Source of the DNA: Aurantiacibacter sediminis
GTDB taxonomy: Bacteria; Pseudomonadota; Alphaproteobacteria; Sphingomonadales; Sphingomonadaceae
Direction: 5' to 3'
Assembly: GCF_016019885.1 (NCBI RefSeq)
Contig: NZ_JAEANY010000001.1
Location: 372,001 to 436,000 of the forward strand
DNA: 64,000 nucleotides
Positions within the stretch are counted from its first letter, which is position 1; the number at the start of each line of letters is the position of its first letter. Position numbers and translations under genes: made by a program. Shown in pieces: positions 35,548 through 44,601 of this stretch. The notes under the pieces were generated by a model. It worked only from the letters and a program-made list of their open reading frames with translations, was not told the DNA's origin and did no database searches.

Positions 35548-35968
35548 CATGAAGGGTAATTCCGGCAGCACATTCTCTGTCATCGGCACCGATGTAACGA
35601 TCCGCGGCAATATCGAAGCCACGGTGGACCTCCATGTCGATGGCCGCGTTCATGGCGATATCGCCTGCGCCTCTCTGGTACAGGGTGAAGACAGCCACAT
35701 CGAAGGCGAAATCAAGGCAGAGACTGCGCGCCTTTCAGGCAGCGTGCATGGCCGGATCGAGGCGAAGAACCTCGTCGTGCTGAAGTCCGCCAAGATCGAC
35801 GGCGATGTCAGCTACGAAACGCTGACGATCGAGCAAGGTGCTCACGTCGATGGACGTTTCGCACCGCTCGGCGCGAAGAATGGCAAGGCTGTACCGACCG
35901 GCAATCCTGTCGCTGCAAAGCCTGCCAAGACTGACGCGCCAAGCGGCGGATTGCCGCTGACGAACTGA
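35489..35968 (+). CDS. Bactofilin (polymer-forming cytoskeletal protein)
   Basis: Protein of 159 residues that forms nucleotide-independent filaments under the membrane. Short disordered ends flank a right-handed beta-helix core (about 28-130), seen as repeated short hydrophobic strands such as NIEATVDLHVDGRVHGDI, SHIEGEIKAETARLSGSV and SAKIDGDVSYETLTIEQGA. Its start lies inside the peptidase gene (59-base overlap), an arrangement that implies coordinated synthesis. An alternative start at Met21 (35549) would lie just past the peptidase stop; the upstream start keeps the membrane-targeting type N-terminal motif (MFSKKP). Confidence 0.93.
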   Translation: MFSKKPAQNSRPMPQRQASDMKGNSGSTFSVIGTDVTIRGNIEATVDLHVDGRVHGDIACASLVQGEDSHIEGEIKAETARLSGSVHGRIEAKNLVVLKSAKIDGDVSYETLTIEQGAHVDGRFAPLGAKNGKAVPTGNPVAAKPAKTDAPSGGLPLTN

Positions 35969-36007
35969 GTCACCAGCGCACAATCAGATTTTCCAGTTTG
36001 GGAGGGA

Positions 36008-36030
36008 GGGGCGGTCCATCGGGCCGCCCC
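36008..36030. terminator. Possible shared terminator between bactofilin and trcR
   Basis: ggggcgg (36008-36014) pairs with ccgcccc (36024-36030) between two convergent genes. Neither strand shows a clear T-run after the stem, so it may be a weak or Rho-assisted stop. Confidence 0.4.
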
Positions 36031-36044
36031 AACTCGTTTAGGGC

Positions 36045-36788
36045 TTAGATCGAGTCCTTGTCGGGCTCGGGCTCGGGATTGGCTTCGGCTTCGCGCTTGG
36101 CTTCGAGCCATGCTTCAGCTTCGGCTTCCTGCGCCGCCTGGGCTGCCGCCTTGGCCGCCTCTTCGCGCTCTTTGCGCAGCTCCTCGATCAGCTTTTCCTT
36201 GTCGTCGCGCGGATCGCCAACGACCACCGGCGCCTCTTCGCCTTCCACAGGCTCTGCCGGAGCAACGCGCTTGGCGGCCTTCGCCACTGCTGCGTCAAGC
36301 TCACGCTGCGAGCACAGGCCAAGCGTTACCGGGTCCTTCGGCTGGATGTTGGCAATGTTCCAGTGGCTGCGCTCACGAATCGCATTGATCGTATTGCGCG
36401 TCGTGCCGATGAGGCGGCCGATCTGCGCATCGGAAATTTCAGGGTGGTTGCGCAGGATCCAGGCGATACCATCGGGCTTGTCCTGCCGCTTCGACACCGG
36501 CGTATAACGCGGGCCCTTTGTGCGGCTGACATCGACCGGAGCCTTCTGCATCTTGAGCGAATATTCAGGATCGGCCTGGCCGCGTTCGATTTCCTCATGC
36601 GTCAGCTCGCCAGAATGCACCGGATCGCGCCCGGTGTATTTCGAGCTGGCGAGATCATCCGCCATGGCCTGCACTTCAAGAATGTGAAGGCCGCAGAATT
36701 CCGCGATCTGCGTGAAGCTCAATGCGGTATTGTCCACCAGCCAGCTGGCAGTCGCGTGCGGCATGAGGGGTTTGGGCTGATCAGCCAC
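36045..36788 (-). CDS. trcR: Cell-cycle regulator TrcR (DUF1013)
   Basis: Protein of 247 residues of the alphaproteobacterial DUF1013 family, annotated as a cell-cycle transcriptional regulator. Two helix-turn-helix-like regions are visible: ATASWLVDNTALSFTQIAEF near the N-terminus and PEISDAQIGRLIGTTRNTIN near residue 120. The C-terminal third is a highly charged Ala/Glu/Lys coiled coil ending in an acidic EPEPDKD tail. A terminator for the next upstream gene lies only 15 bases before its start. The symbol follows database naming I recall; the molecular role is not well established. Confidence 0.85.
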   Translation of the reverse strand: MADQPKPLMPHATASWLVDNTALSFTQIAEFCGLHILEVQAMADDLASSKYTGRDPVHSGELTHEEIERGQADPEYSLKMQKAPVDVSRTKGPRYTPVSKRQDKPDGIAWILRNHPEISDAQIGRLIGTTRNTINAIRERSHWNIANIQPKDPVTLGLCSQRELDAAVAKAAKRVAPAEPVEGEEAPVVVGDPRDDKEKLIEELRKEREEAAKAAAQAAQEAEAEAWLEAKREAEANPEPEPDKDSI

Positions 36789-36802
36789 GATGTTTCTCCG
36801 AA

Positions 36803-36831
36803 ATAAAAGGGCCGCCCCTCACGGGACGGCC
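36803..36831 (-). terminator. Rho-independent terminator after the glycosyltransferase gene
   Basis: On the minus strand GGCCGTCCC-GTGA-GGGGCGGCC forms a 9-bp stem (36810-36818 with 36823-36831, one G-T pair), followed by CTTTTATTT. It ends the glycosyltransferase transcript just before trcR. Confidence 0.85.
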
Positions 36832-36904
36832 ATTGCGAGGGTGATGTAGGCGGTTTCGCGCTTGCTCGCAAGCTTTTGCGCCGTGCGCGGGTGCGGCGGA
36901 GTGC

Positions 36905-37948
36905 TCAGGCGGTGCGCAATACTCTGCGATCGCGAGCCGGGGCCGGTTCGATAAGCGCCAGTCCGGCAAGAAATTGCCGGGTACTTTCCCGCCAGCTGAA
37001 GGATTGGCCATGGACAAGACAATCTGCTCGGTCGAGCGCAAGCGCGGCTGCGATCGCTTGGTCGAGGTCCTCCGCAATCGCGCCGCTTTCCGGCCGCAGC
37101 ACATCAAGCGGTCCCTGCACCGGGAAAGCAGCGACAGGTGTTCCGCAGGCAAGTGCTTCGATCATCACAAGGCCAAACGTGTCGGTGCGGCTAGGGAAAA
37201 CGAAGACATCAGCGCCCGCATAGCAGGCGGCGAGGTCTGCGCCTTTGCGGCTGCCGAGAAAATGTGCATCGGAGAATTGCGTCTTCAGTTTGGCGAGCGC
37301 GGGGCCGTCTCCCACCACCACTTTCGATCCGGGATGAGCGCTGCGCAGGAAAGCTTCGATGTTCTTCTCCACCGCGACCCGGCCGACATAGAGCTGTATC
37401 GGTCTCGGCAGGCTGAAAAACATTTCCGGCGGCAGGTGATCGGGGTGGAACACAGAAATATCCACACCGCGAGACCAGTGATGCAATTGCGTGAGGCCGT
37501 GAGCGCGCAATTCCTCACGCACGCTTTGGGTCGCGACCATGATGCGCTCGGCTGGTCGATGAAAGCGGCGGATGACGGGCCAGAACAATCCCGCAGGCAG
37601 GCCCGTACGCCGCGAAAGATATTCGGGGAACTGCGTATGGTAGGCCGTCGTAAAAGGAATGCCGCGCTTAATGCACCACCGCCGCGCTGCCGAGCCGAGC
37701 GGACCTTCAGTGGCGATATGGATCGAATCCGGCGCAAACCGCTCCAGCCGCTTCCCCACTCCGTGCTTGCCGGTCAGCGCGAGCCGAATTTCGGGATAGG
37801 AGGGCGCAGGAATGGATCGGAAGTCACCCGGCGAGATGATCTGGACGCTGTGCCCCTGCCGCAGCAATTCACCCATCACTGTGGTGAGCGTACGGACGAC
37901 GCCATTGACCTGCGGATGCCAGGCATCGCTGACGATGGCGATCTTCAT
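36905..37948 (-). CDS. GT4-family glycosyltransferase
   Basis: GT-B fold glycosyltransferase of 347 residues. The N-terminal domain opens with IAIVSDAWHPQVNGVVRTL, typical of family 4 enzymes that act on lipids (for example the sulfolipid, diacylglycerol or mannosyl transferases). The C-terminal donor site contains LYVGRVAVEKNIEAFL and the EALACGTPVAAFPVQGPLD acidic pair. It overlaps the upstream LpxH-like gene by ATGA, so the two products likely act in one envelope-glycolipid step. The sugar and acceptor are not predictable. Confidence 0.88.
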   Translation of the reverse strand: MKIAIVSDAWHPQVNGVVRTLTTVMGELLRQGHSVQIISPGDFRSIPAPSYPEIRLALTGKHGVGKRLERFAPDSIHIATEGPLGSAARRWCIKRGIPFTTAYHTQFPEYLSRRTGLPAGLFWPVIRRFHRPAERIMVATQSVREELRAHGLTQLHHWSRGVDISVFHPDHLPPEMFFSLPRPIQLYVGRVAVEKNIEAFLRSAHPGSKVVVGDGPALAKLKTQFSDAHFLGSRKGADLAACYAGADVFVFPSRTDTFGLVMIEALACGTPVAAFPVQGPLDVLRPESGAIAEDLDQAIAAALALDRADCLVHGQSFSWRESTRQFLAGLALIEPAPARDRRVLRTA

Positions 37949-38847
37949 GCCGCCTCTGCCACTGCGGGCGCTTCAGCGTCGCGCTTTGCGACTTCCTCGG
38001 GCCAGTGAAGGATTTCCATGCGCCCGTCGAAATGTTCGACCAGTGCATTGCAGCCCTCAACCCAATCGCCATCATTCCAATATTCGGTGTCCCCGAACAT
38101 GCGATGCTCTGCCGTGTGGATGTGGCCGCATACCACGCCATCGACACCGCGTTCTGCGGCCGCGCGGGCGACGACTTCTTCGTATTTGCCGATGAATTCG
38201 ACGGCGTTCTTTACCTTGTGCTTCGCCATTTTGCTGAGCGACCAATAGGGCAAATCAAGCCGCCGCCGCACGACATTGACCCAGTAATTGGCCCGCATCG
38301 AGAGATGGTAAAGCGCGTCCCCCACAAAGGCGAGCCAGCGGTGTGATAGCATGACGGCATCGAATTCGTCGCCATGCAGCACCATCAGCCGCCGCCCATC
38401 GGCGGTATCGTGAAAGGCAGCGCGCTGGATCTCAATCCCGCCGAAATTCATACCTGAAAATTGCCTCAGCATTTCGTCATGATTGCCGGGAATGTAGATG
38501 ATCCGCGTGCCGCGCTTGGCGCGTTTCAGGATCCGCCAGACGATGTCATTATGCTCTGCAGGCCAGTAGAACTTCTTCTTGAGCCGCCAGCCATCGATGA
38601 TGTCACCGACCAGATACATGGTCTCGCTATCCACGCTGTCGAGAAAGTCGATCAGCAGCTCCGCATTGCAGCCCTTCGTGCCGAGGTGGACATCGCTGAT
38701 CCACACGGTTCGGTATTTGCGCCGCTCTTCGCCGGAGCGCTCTGGTACGGTGGGTTTCGGGGGCTCAGCACTGCCGGACACATAATCCGCCAGGCTTTCA
38801 ACTACGCCGTTATTGCCGAATTCGCCTTCGAAATACTGGCCAAACAT
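37945..38847 (-). CDS. LpxH-like metallophosphoesterase
   Basis: Calcineurin-type phosphoesterase of 300 residues. The metal-binding motifs occur in order: ISDVHLG, YLVGDIIDGW, IPGNHDEM, VLHGDEFD and VCGHIHTAE. Databases name such proteins UDP-2,3-diacylglucosamine diphosphatase because of similarity to LpxH. In alphaproteobacteria that lipid A step is usually done by LpxI, so this may act on another lipid-linked pyrophosphate. Coupling to a glycosyltransferase gene supports a glycolipid role. The first 45 residues are not conserved. Confidence 0.83.
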   Translation of the reverse strand: MFGQYFEGEFGNNGVVESLADYVSGSAEPPKPTVPERSGEERRKYRTVWISDVHLGTKGCNAELLIDFLDSVDSETMYLVGDIIDGWRLKKKFYWPAEHNDIVWRILKRAKRGTRIIYIPGNHDEMLRQFSGMNFGGIEIQRAAFHDTADGRRLMVLHGDEFDAVMLSHRWLAFVGDALYHLSMRANYWVNVVRRRLDLPYWSLSKMAKHKVKNAVEFIGKYEEVVARAAAERGVDGVVCGHIHTAEHRMFGDTEYWNDGDWVEGCNALVEHFDGRMEILHWPEEVAKRDAEAPAVAEAA

Positions 38848-38955
38848 GCTGCCACATCCCTTGTCGCCACATCCTGGCTAAGGTCAGATGACAGCGAATT
38901 ATGACATGCGAATCGCAGTTTGGCGGCAGTTCGGCGACAGTATGACGGTTGCGAG

Positions 38956-39978
38956 TCAGTCCTCTGCGACGCGCAACACGATTTTGCCGATGTGGTCTCC
39001 CGCTTCCATACGTGCATGAGCGGCGGCCGCCTCGCTTAGAGGGAAAATCTGATCCATTGCCGGGCGCAACTCTTCATGCTCGACTGCAGGCCAGACTTCG
39101 CGGAAAAGTTCATCGGCAATCATGCCTTTGAAGACATCGCTGCGCTGGCGCAACGTCGATCCGGTCACCATCTGGCGCTTCATCATCAGCTTGATCATGT
39201 TGATCTCTGATTTGGGCCCGCCAAGCGTTGCGATAATGACCAAGCGACCATCCTCCGCGAGGCAATCCAGATTGCGCTGCGCGTAATCTCCCGCCACCAT
39301 GTCCAGGATCAGATCGCAGCCGCGCCCTTGGGTAATTTCCAGCACGCGGGCGGAGAAATCCTCCGACTTGTAATTGATAGCCTGATCCGCGCCAATTTTC
39401 CGCGCCGCTGCGCATTTATCGTCCGAACCGCAGGTGACGATCACTGTCAGCTCGAACAGCTTGGCCAGTATGATGGCGGTCGTGCCAATCCCGCTTGTTC
39501 CGCCATGAACCAAAAGCACCTCTCCATCGCGCGCAAAGCCGCGCTGGAAGACATTGTGCCACACTGTGAAAAGCGTTTCGGGAAAGGCCGCCGCTTCTTC
39601 CATCGAAAGATTATCAGGCACCGGAAGGCAGTGTTCCGGCCGCGCGATGCAATATTGGGCGTAGCCGCCGCCGGCGACGAGGGCGCAGACGCGCTTGCCC
39701 ATCTCGCCCGGATCGACACCTTCGCCCAGCGCCACCACCGCGCCGGAAATCTCCAATCCCGGCAGATCAGAGGCGTTCTCGGGTGGCGGATAGAGACCCA
39801 TTCGCTGGAGGCAATCGGGCCGATTAACGCCCGCATGGCTGACTTTCACCAGCATTTCGCCCGCAGCAGGCTGCGGCACGGCGCGCTCTGCCAATTGCAG
39901 GACTGCAGGCCCGCCCGGCTCGCTGATTTCGACAACCTGCATCTTGCCCGGCAAGGCATCGCCCCCATTGCGGCTCAT
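38956..39978 (-). CDS. NAD(P)H quinone oxidoreductase (zinc-free MDR family)
   Basis: Medium-chain dehydrogenase/reductase of 340 residues, similar to PIG3/QorA-like quinone reductases. The catalytic half carries VSHAGVNRPDCLQRMGLYPP. The nucleotide fold has VLLVHGGTSGIGTTAIILAK (AxxGxxG-type loop), and the tail has EAAAAHARMEAGDHIGKIVL. The zinc-ligand cysteines of alcohol dehydrogenases are absent. The frame is open to 40305, but ATG 39978 fits the family start and lies beyond the divergent DUF1192 promoter region. Substrate unknown. Confidence 0.88.
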   Translation of the reverse strand: MSRNGGDALPGKMQVVEISEPGGPAVLQLAERAVPQPAAGEMLVKVSHAGVNRPDCLQRMGLYPPPENASDLPGLEISGAVVALGEGVDPGEMGKRVCALVAGGGYAQYCIARPEHCLPVPDNLSMEEAAAFPETLFTVWHNVFQRGFARDGEVLLVHGGTSGIGTTAIILAKLFELTVIVTCGSDDKCAAARKIGADQAINYKSEDFSARVLEITQGRGCDLILDMVAGDYAQRNLDCLAEDGRLVIIATLGGPKSEINMIKLMMKRQMVTGSTLRQRSDVFKGMIADELFREVWPAVEHEELRPAMDQIFPLSEAAAAHARMEAGDHIGKIVLRVAED

Positions 39979-40062
39979 CGCATCCCCGTTACATCGCCCA
40001 CTTTCTCCACCACCCCTAAGGCCGCACGCCATTGACAGCAAGCGCGGCGAGAGGGATGTTCT

Positions 40063-40275
40063 ATGCCAATGGACGATGACCTGCCCCGTCGGCGCAGTGA
40101 CGCCGCAGCCGGACTGGCTGGCGAGAGCCTCGACAGCTATTCGCAGGACGAATTGATGGAGCGCGTGGCGCTGCTGGAGGCGGAAATCGCGCGGGTAAAG
40201 GCGCAGCACGCCAAGGCCGCCGATCATCGCAAACTGGCGGATAGCCTGTTCAAATCGAAGGGCAGCGACGGGTGA
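40063..40275 (+). CDS. DUF1192 small protein
   Basis: Acidic-basic protein of 70 residues matching DUF1192: MDDDLPRRR near the start, SYSQDELMERVALLEAEIARVK as a predicted short coiled coil, and ADSLFKS at the end. It is widespread in alphaproteobacteria with no known function. It is transcribed away from the quinone oxidoreductase gene and lies 180 bases before clpA. Confidence 0.85.
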   Translation: MPMDDDLPRRRSDAAAGLAGESLDSYSQDELMERVALLEAEIARVKAQHAKAADHRKLADSLFKSKGSDG

Positions 40276-40352
40276 GGCTGGTAAGGCCTTTCGGACCCCT
40301 CGCAATTGCGCAGAAGCGCACCATATCTTTCACGTCAGATAAAACAGCTTCG

Positions 40353-40381
40353 TTGAAAGCTTATTTTATTCGCTGCATTTT
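40353..40381 (+). promoter_or_regulatory. Possible clpA promoter
   Basis: TTGAAA (40353-40358) is followed after 17 bases by CATTTT (40376-40381), 74 bases before the clpA start. The -10 element is weak. GTTGAAA also resembles the -35 box of heat-shock sigma-32 promoters, which would fit a Clp gene, but no good sigma-32 -10 box follows. Confidence 0.25.
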
Positions 40382-40455
40382 GCCTGTGTTCAGCACTGTC
40401 CCCGCAGCTTTTCTTTCCGCCGCCTTCCCGGCCAGACCATAATCCAAGGACGATA

Positions 40456-42837
40456 ATGCCAAAGTTTGCGCAAAATCTCGAAAAAACGCTCCACACAGCG
40501 ATCCAGCATGCGATCGATCGTACGCATGAATATGCGACGCTCGAACATCTTCTGCTGGCGCTGGTAGAAGATAGCGACGCGGCCGAGGTCATGAGCGCGT
40601 GCGGCGTCGACGGGGAAGAGCTGGCGAGCGTCGTTCGCCAGTACCTTGATCAAGAATATCAATCACTTAAATCAGAAGATGACACCGATCCGCAGCCGAC
40701 TGCCGGCTTCCAGCGGGTGATCCAGCGCGCCATTCTGCATGTGCAGTCTTCGGGCAAAGACATGGTGACCGGCGCGAATGTGCTTGTCGCCCTGTTCTCT
40801 GAGCGGGACAGCTATGCGGTCTATTTCCTGCAGCAACAGGATATGAGCCGCCTCGATGCGGTCAGCTTCATCAGCCACGGCATCGGCAAGAACGGCCGGC
40901 AGATTGCCGATCGTCCTGCTGAAGGCGCGGAAGACGAAACCGCAGCAAAGCCAGAGGAAAAGGCTGAAAAGAAAAAGGATTCGGCGCTCGACCAGTTCTG
41001 CGTCAATCTCAACCAGAAGGCGCTCGACGGTAAAGTCGATCCGCTGATCGGACGCGGTCCGGAAGTTGATCGCACGGTGCAAATCCTCTGCCGCCGTTCG
41101 AAGAACAACCCGCTTTATGTGGGCGATCCCGGCGTCGGTAAAACCGCGATTGCAGAAGGCCTGGCGCGCAAGATTGTCGAAGGCGACGTGCCCGAAGTGC
41201 TTGAACCGGCGGTGATTTACGCGCTCGACATGGGCGCGCTGCTGGCTGGCACGCGCTATCGCGGCGATTTCGAAGAGCGACTGAAACAGGTCGTCAATGA
41301 ACTTGAAAAAATGCCCGATGCCATTCTTTTCATTGACGAAATTCACACCGTCATCGGCGCTGGTGCCACCAGCGGCGGAGCGATGGATGCGTCCAACCTG
41401 CTGAAGCCCGCTCTTTCCAGCGGCGCAATCCGCTGCGTGGGTTCGACGACTTACAAGGAATTCCGCAATCACTTCGAAAAGGATCGCGCCCTGCTCCGCC
41501 GGTTCCAGAAGATCGATGTGAATGAGCCGAGCATCGAAGACACGGTGAAAATCCTCAAGGGGCTGCGCAGCGCCTTTGAAGAGCATCACAAGGTCAAATA
41601 CACGCCCGACGCCATCAAAACCGCGGTCGAGATGAGCGCGCGCTACATCAATGACCGTAAATTGCCCGACAAGGCAATCGACGTGATTGATGAGGTTGGC
41701 GCGATGCAGATGCTCGTCCCGCCGAGCCGCCGCCGCAAGACGATTACTGCCAAGGAAATCGAAAAGGTCGTGGCGACCATGGCGCGCATCCCGCCGAAAT
41801 CGGTCAGCAAGGACGACAAGGCCGCGCTCGCCAATCTCGAGAAAGAGCTGAAGCGCGTTGTCTTCGGACAGGATCAGGCGATCGACAAGCTGTCGACGGC
41901 AATGAAGCTCAGCCGTGCAGGCCTGCGCGATCCGGACAAGCCCATCGGCTCGTTCCTGTTCAGCGGCCCGACCGGCGTCGGCAAGACCGAAGTCGCTCGC
42001 CAGCTCGCTTCCATCATGGGCATTGAGCTCAAGCGTTTCGACATGTCCGAATATATGGAGCGGCACAGCGTTTCGCGCTTGATCGGCGCGCCTCCGGGCT
42101 ATGTCGGCTACGATCAGGGCGGTCTGCTGACCGATGCCATCGACCAGCATCCGCACTGCGTGCTGCTGCTCGACGAAATCGAGAAGGCGCATCCGGACCT
42201 GTTCAACATCCTGTTGCAGGTGATGGATAATGGCCGCCTGACCGATCATCACGGCAAGACGGTGGATTTCCGCAATGTCGTGCTGATCATGACGACCAAT
42301 GCCGGCGCGTCTGACGCGGCAAAGCAGGGTATCGGCTTCGGCGCCGGGCAGAAGACGGAAGCTTCGGAAGAGGCGGTGAAGAAGATGTTCACCCCCGAAT
42401 TCCGCAACCGCCTCGATGCCATTGTGCCCTTCGGCTACCTCGGCAATGAGACGATCAGCCGGGTGGTGGACAAGTTCATTCTCCAGCTCGAACTGCAGTT
42501 GGCCGACCAGAACGTACACATCCAGTTCGATGGTGACGCACGCGAATGGCTGGGCAAGCGCGGTTATGACAAGCTGATGGGTGCCCGCCCGATGGCTCGC
42601 CTGATCCAAGAGAAGGTCAAGCAGCCGCTCGCTGAAGAGCTGTTGTTCGGCAAGCTGGCACAGGGCGGCGAAGTGCATGTAAGCGTGAAGGACGAAAAAC
42701 TAGCCTTCGAGCTGACACCTGCTCCGCCCAAGACCAAGGCGAAGAAAAAGCCCGCTGCGAAGAAGAAAACTGTCACCAAGAAGAAGCCGGATAGTCCGGC
42801 GGCTGATGGTGGATCGGAAAAGAAAAGCGAGGACTAG
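40456..42837 (+). CDS. clpA: ATP-dependent Clp protease ATP-binding subunit ClpA
   Basis: AAA+ unfoldase of 793 residues that feeds substrates to ClpP. The order is the Clp_N repeat domain (1-145), a charged linker, AAA-1 with GDPGVGKTAI, AAA-2 with GPTGVGKTEV, and the ClpP-docking tripeptide IGF in AAKQGIGFGAGQ. It is longer than E. coli ClpA (758) because of a Lys/Pro/Ala-rich C-terminal tail (about 758-793, with KKKPAAKKKTVTKKK). The adaptor gene clpS, often just upstream, is not here. Confidence 0.96.
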   Translation: MPKFAQNLEKTLHTAIQHAIDRTHEYATLEHLLLALVEDSDAAEVMSACGVDGEELASVVRQYLDQEYQSLKSEDDTDPQPTAGFQRVIQRAILHVQSSGKDMVTGANVLVALFSERDSYAVYFLQQQDMSRLDAVSFISHGIGKNGRQIADRPAEGAEDETAAKPEEKAEKKKDSALDQFCVNLNQKALDGKVDPLIGRGPEVDRTVQILCRRSKNNPLYVGDPGVGKTAIAEGLARKIVEGDVPEVLEPAVIYALDMGALLAGTRYRGDFEERLKQVVNELEKMPDAILFIDEIHTVIGAGATSGGAMDASNLLKPALSSGAIRCVGSTTYKEFRNHFEKDRALLRRFQKIDVNEPSIEDTVKILKGLRSAFEEHHKVKYTPDAIKTAVEMSARYINDRKLPDKAIDVIDEVGAMQMLVPPSRRRKTITAKEIEKVVATMARIPPKSVSKDDKAALANLEKELKRVVFGQDQAIDKLSTAMKLSRAGLRDPDKPIGSFLFSGPTGVGKTEVARQLASIMGIELKRFDMSEYMERHSVSRLIGAPPGYVGYDQGGLLTDAIDQHPHCVLLLDEIEKAHPDLFNILLQVMDNGRLTDHHGKTVDFRNVVLIMTTNAGASDAAKQGIGFGAGQKTEASEEAVKKMFTPEFRNRLDAIVPFGYLGNETISRVVDKFILQLELQLADQNVHIQFDGDAREWLGKRGYDKLMGARPMARLIQEKVKQPLAEELLFGKLAQGGEVHVSVKDEKLAFELTPAPPKTKAKKKPAAKKKTVTKKKPDSPAADGGSEKKSED

Positions 42838-42870
42838 TCGAGGCGCGACGCGCGGGTTACACCTGCCGCC

Positions 42871-44565
42871 ATGACGCCAAGATTTTCCGAAGCATTGTGG
42901 ACGGCGGGGGCTGCGGCTCTCGCCGTTTGCGTTTCCGCTCCTGTTGCCGCCCAGTCGCTAAATGAACGCACCGCGATCAGCGGCCTCCCGCTTGAGGGGC
43001 CACGCGCTTCGATGCAGATCGAGCATGTCGATCTGGCGATCCAGGTGCTTCCGGATCAGCGGCGCATAGAAGGCTCTGCCGACTACACGATCAATGTGTC
43101 TGACCGGCTTGAGCAGCTGCAATTCGATCTCGATCCGCGTTACGCCGTGTCTCGCGTCGCCGTGGGCGGAGCTGAATTGCCTGCGAGCGCGATCAGCAAT
43201 CCGGACGGACTTCTGACACTGGTGCTCTCCGATGCGGTTGAGGCCGGGGAGACTGTAGCGGTTTCCATCACCTATGCGGGCTCTCCGCATGTCGCCCGCA
43301 ATGCGCCATGGGATGGCGGCATCGTATGGTCGGAGCATGAAGGCCAGCCATGGATCGCAACCGCCTTCCAAGGCGAGGGTTGCGATATGCTCTGGCCCTG
43401 CATCGACAATTTCACTCACCGTGTCGATACGATCGAGACGCGCTGGACAGTGCCGGGCGGCCTCGTTGCGACAGGCAATGGTGTGCTGGTGAGCGAGAAT
43501 GACAACGGCGATGGCACCACCACTTTCCATTGGCGCGCACGTGATCCGAGCAATTACGGCGTGGTGCTGCAGATCGGCCCATATGAGCTTGCCGAGCGGA
43601 TGTATGAGAGCCGCTATGGCAACACCATCCCGATCCGGTTCTGGCATCTTCCCGGCAATGGCAAAGATGCGCGGCGGCTGGTGCGCGAGACCGAGACCTA
43701 TCTCGATTTCTTCGAGACGCTGATCGGGCCCTATCCGTTCGGAGACGAAAAGGCCGGCATCGTAGAGACGCCACATCTCGGCATGGAGCACCAGACAATC
43801 AACGCCTATGGTAATCGCTACCGGCCCGACCCTTTGGGCTATGACTGGCTGTTGCATCACGAATTCGCGCATGAATGGTTCGCCAACCAGCTGACGCATG
43901 CCAGCGTCAATCACATGTGGTTGCACGAAGGCATCGGCACGTGGATGCAGCCGCTTTACCTCGGCTGGATGCATGGGGAGATGTATTACACATCCGAAAT
44001 GTGGCGCCAGCGCCAGATGATCAACAGCCGCGTGCCGCTCGTCCCGCCCGAAGGCCAGCTGCCCGATTACAATGATCGCGAGGCGGGCTGGGGAAGCGAT
44101 ATCTATGCCAAGGGATCTTGGGTCATGCACACGCTGCGCTATTTGGTGGGCGAAGATGTGACCTTCACCTCGCTCACCCGGCTGACTTACGGCACCGATA
44201 CTCCGGTGCCTGGCCAGATCGAACCTGTAACGCGCACCACCGATGATTACCGCCTGATCCTTGAGGAGATGACCGGCGAGAACCTTGAATGGTTCTTCGA
44301 TGCCTATTTCTATCAGCCCGAGCTGCCGCGGCTCGTCTCAGCCCGCGATGGCGACGTACTGACGCTGCGCTGGGAAACGCCTTCTGCGCTCGATTTCGAA
44401 ATGCCCTTGGACGTGGTGGTGGACGGGGTGGAACAGCGGGTCGAAATGCCGGGCGGCACCGCACAGATGAGTCTGCCACGCGCCGACGCGCATGTGCTGG
44501 TCGATCCGCGCAACCAAATCCTTATGTATGACGAGGCGATCGCCCGCTGGCAGGAATCGCGCTGA
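42871..44565 (+). CDS. M1-family zinc metallopeptidase, secreted
   Basis: Aminopeptidase-like protein of 564 residues. The signal peptide (AALAVCVSAPVAAQS) precedes the N-terminal beta domain. The exopeptidase motif position reads GMEHQTINAYG rather than GAMEN. The zinc site is HEFAH (His330, Glu331, His334) with Glu353 in LHEG. A catalytic tyrosine probably lies in the later KGSWVMHTLRYLVG region. The four-domain E. coli PepN is much longer; this is the shorter single-unit type. It follows clpA by 33 bases. Confidence 0.92.
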   Translation: MTPRFSEALWTAGAAALAVCVSAPVAAQSLNERTAISGLPLEGPRASMQIEHVDLAIQVLPDQRRIEGSADYTINVSDRLEQLQFDLDPRYAVSRVAVGGAELPASAISNPDGLLTLVLSDAVEAGETVAVSITYAGSPHVARNAPWDGGIVWSEHEGQPWIATAFQGEGCDMLWPCIDNFTHRVDTIETRWTVPGGLVATGNGVLVSENDNGDGTTTFHWRARDPSNYGVVLQIGPYELAERMYESRYGNTIPIRFWHLPGNGKDARRLVRETETYLDFFETLIGPYPFGDEKAGIVETPHLGMEHQTINAYGNRYRPDPLGYDWLLHHEFAHEWFANQLTHASVNHMWLHEGIGTWMQPLYLGWMHGEMYYTSEMWRQRQMINSRVPLVPPEGQLPDYNDREAGWGSDIYAKGSWVMHTLRYLVGEDVTFTSLTRLTYGTDTPVPGQIEPVTRTTDDYRLILEEMTGENLEWFFDAYFYQPELPRLVSARDGDVLTLRWETPSALDFEMPLDVVVDGVEQRVEMPGGTAQMSLPRADAHVLVDPRNQILMYDEAIARWQESR

Positions 44566-44601
44566 ACGGAACAGAGCGCGCGGCGGTGAATTCTCCTAGG
44601 G

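Noticed and set aside
40672-42678. 668-codon open frame on the minus strand opposite clpA
   Set aside because: It is a mirror of the high-GC codon pattern of clpA; the translation has no family motif, and the plus-strand gene is unmistakable.
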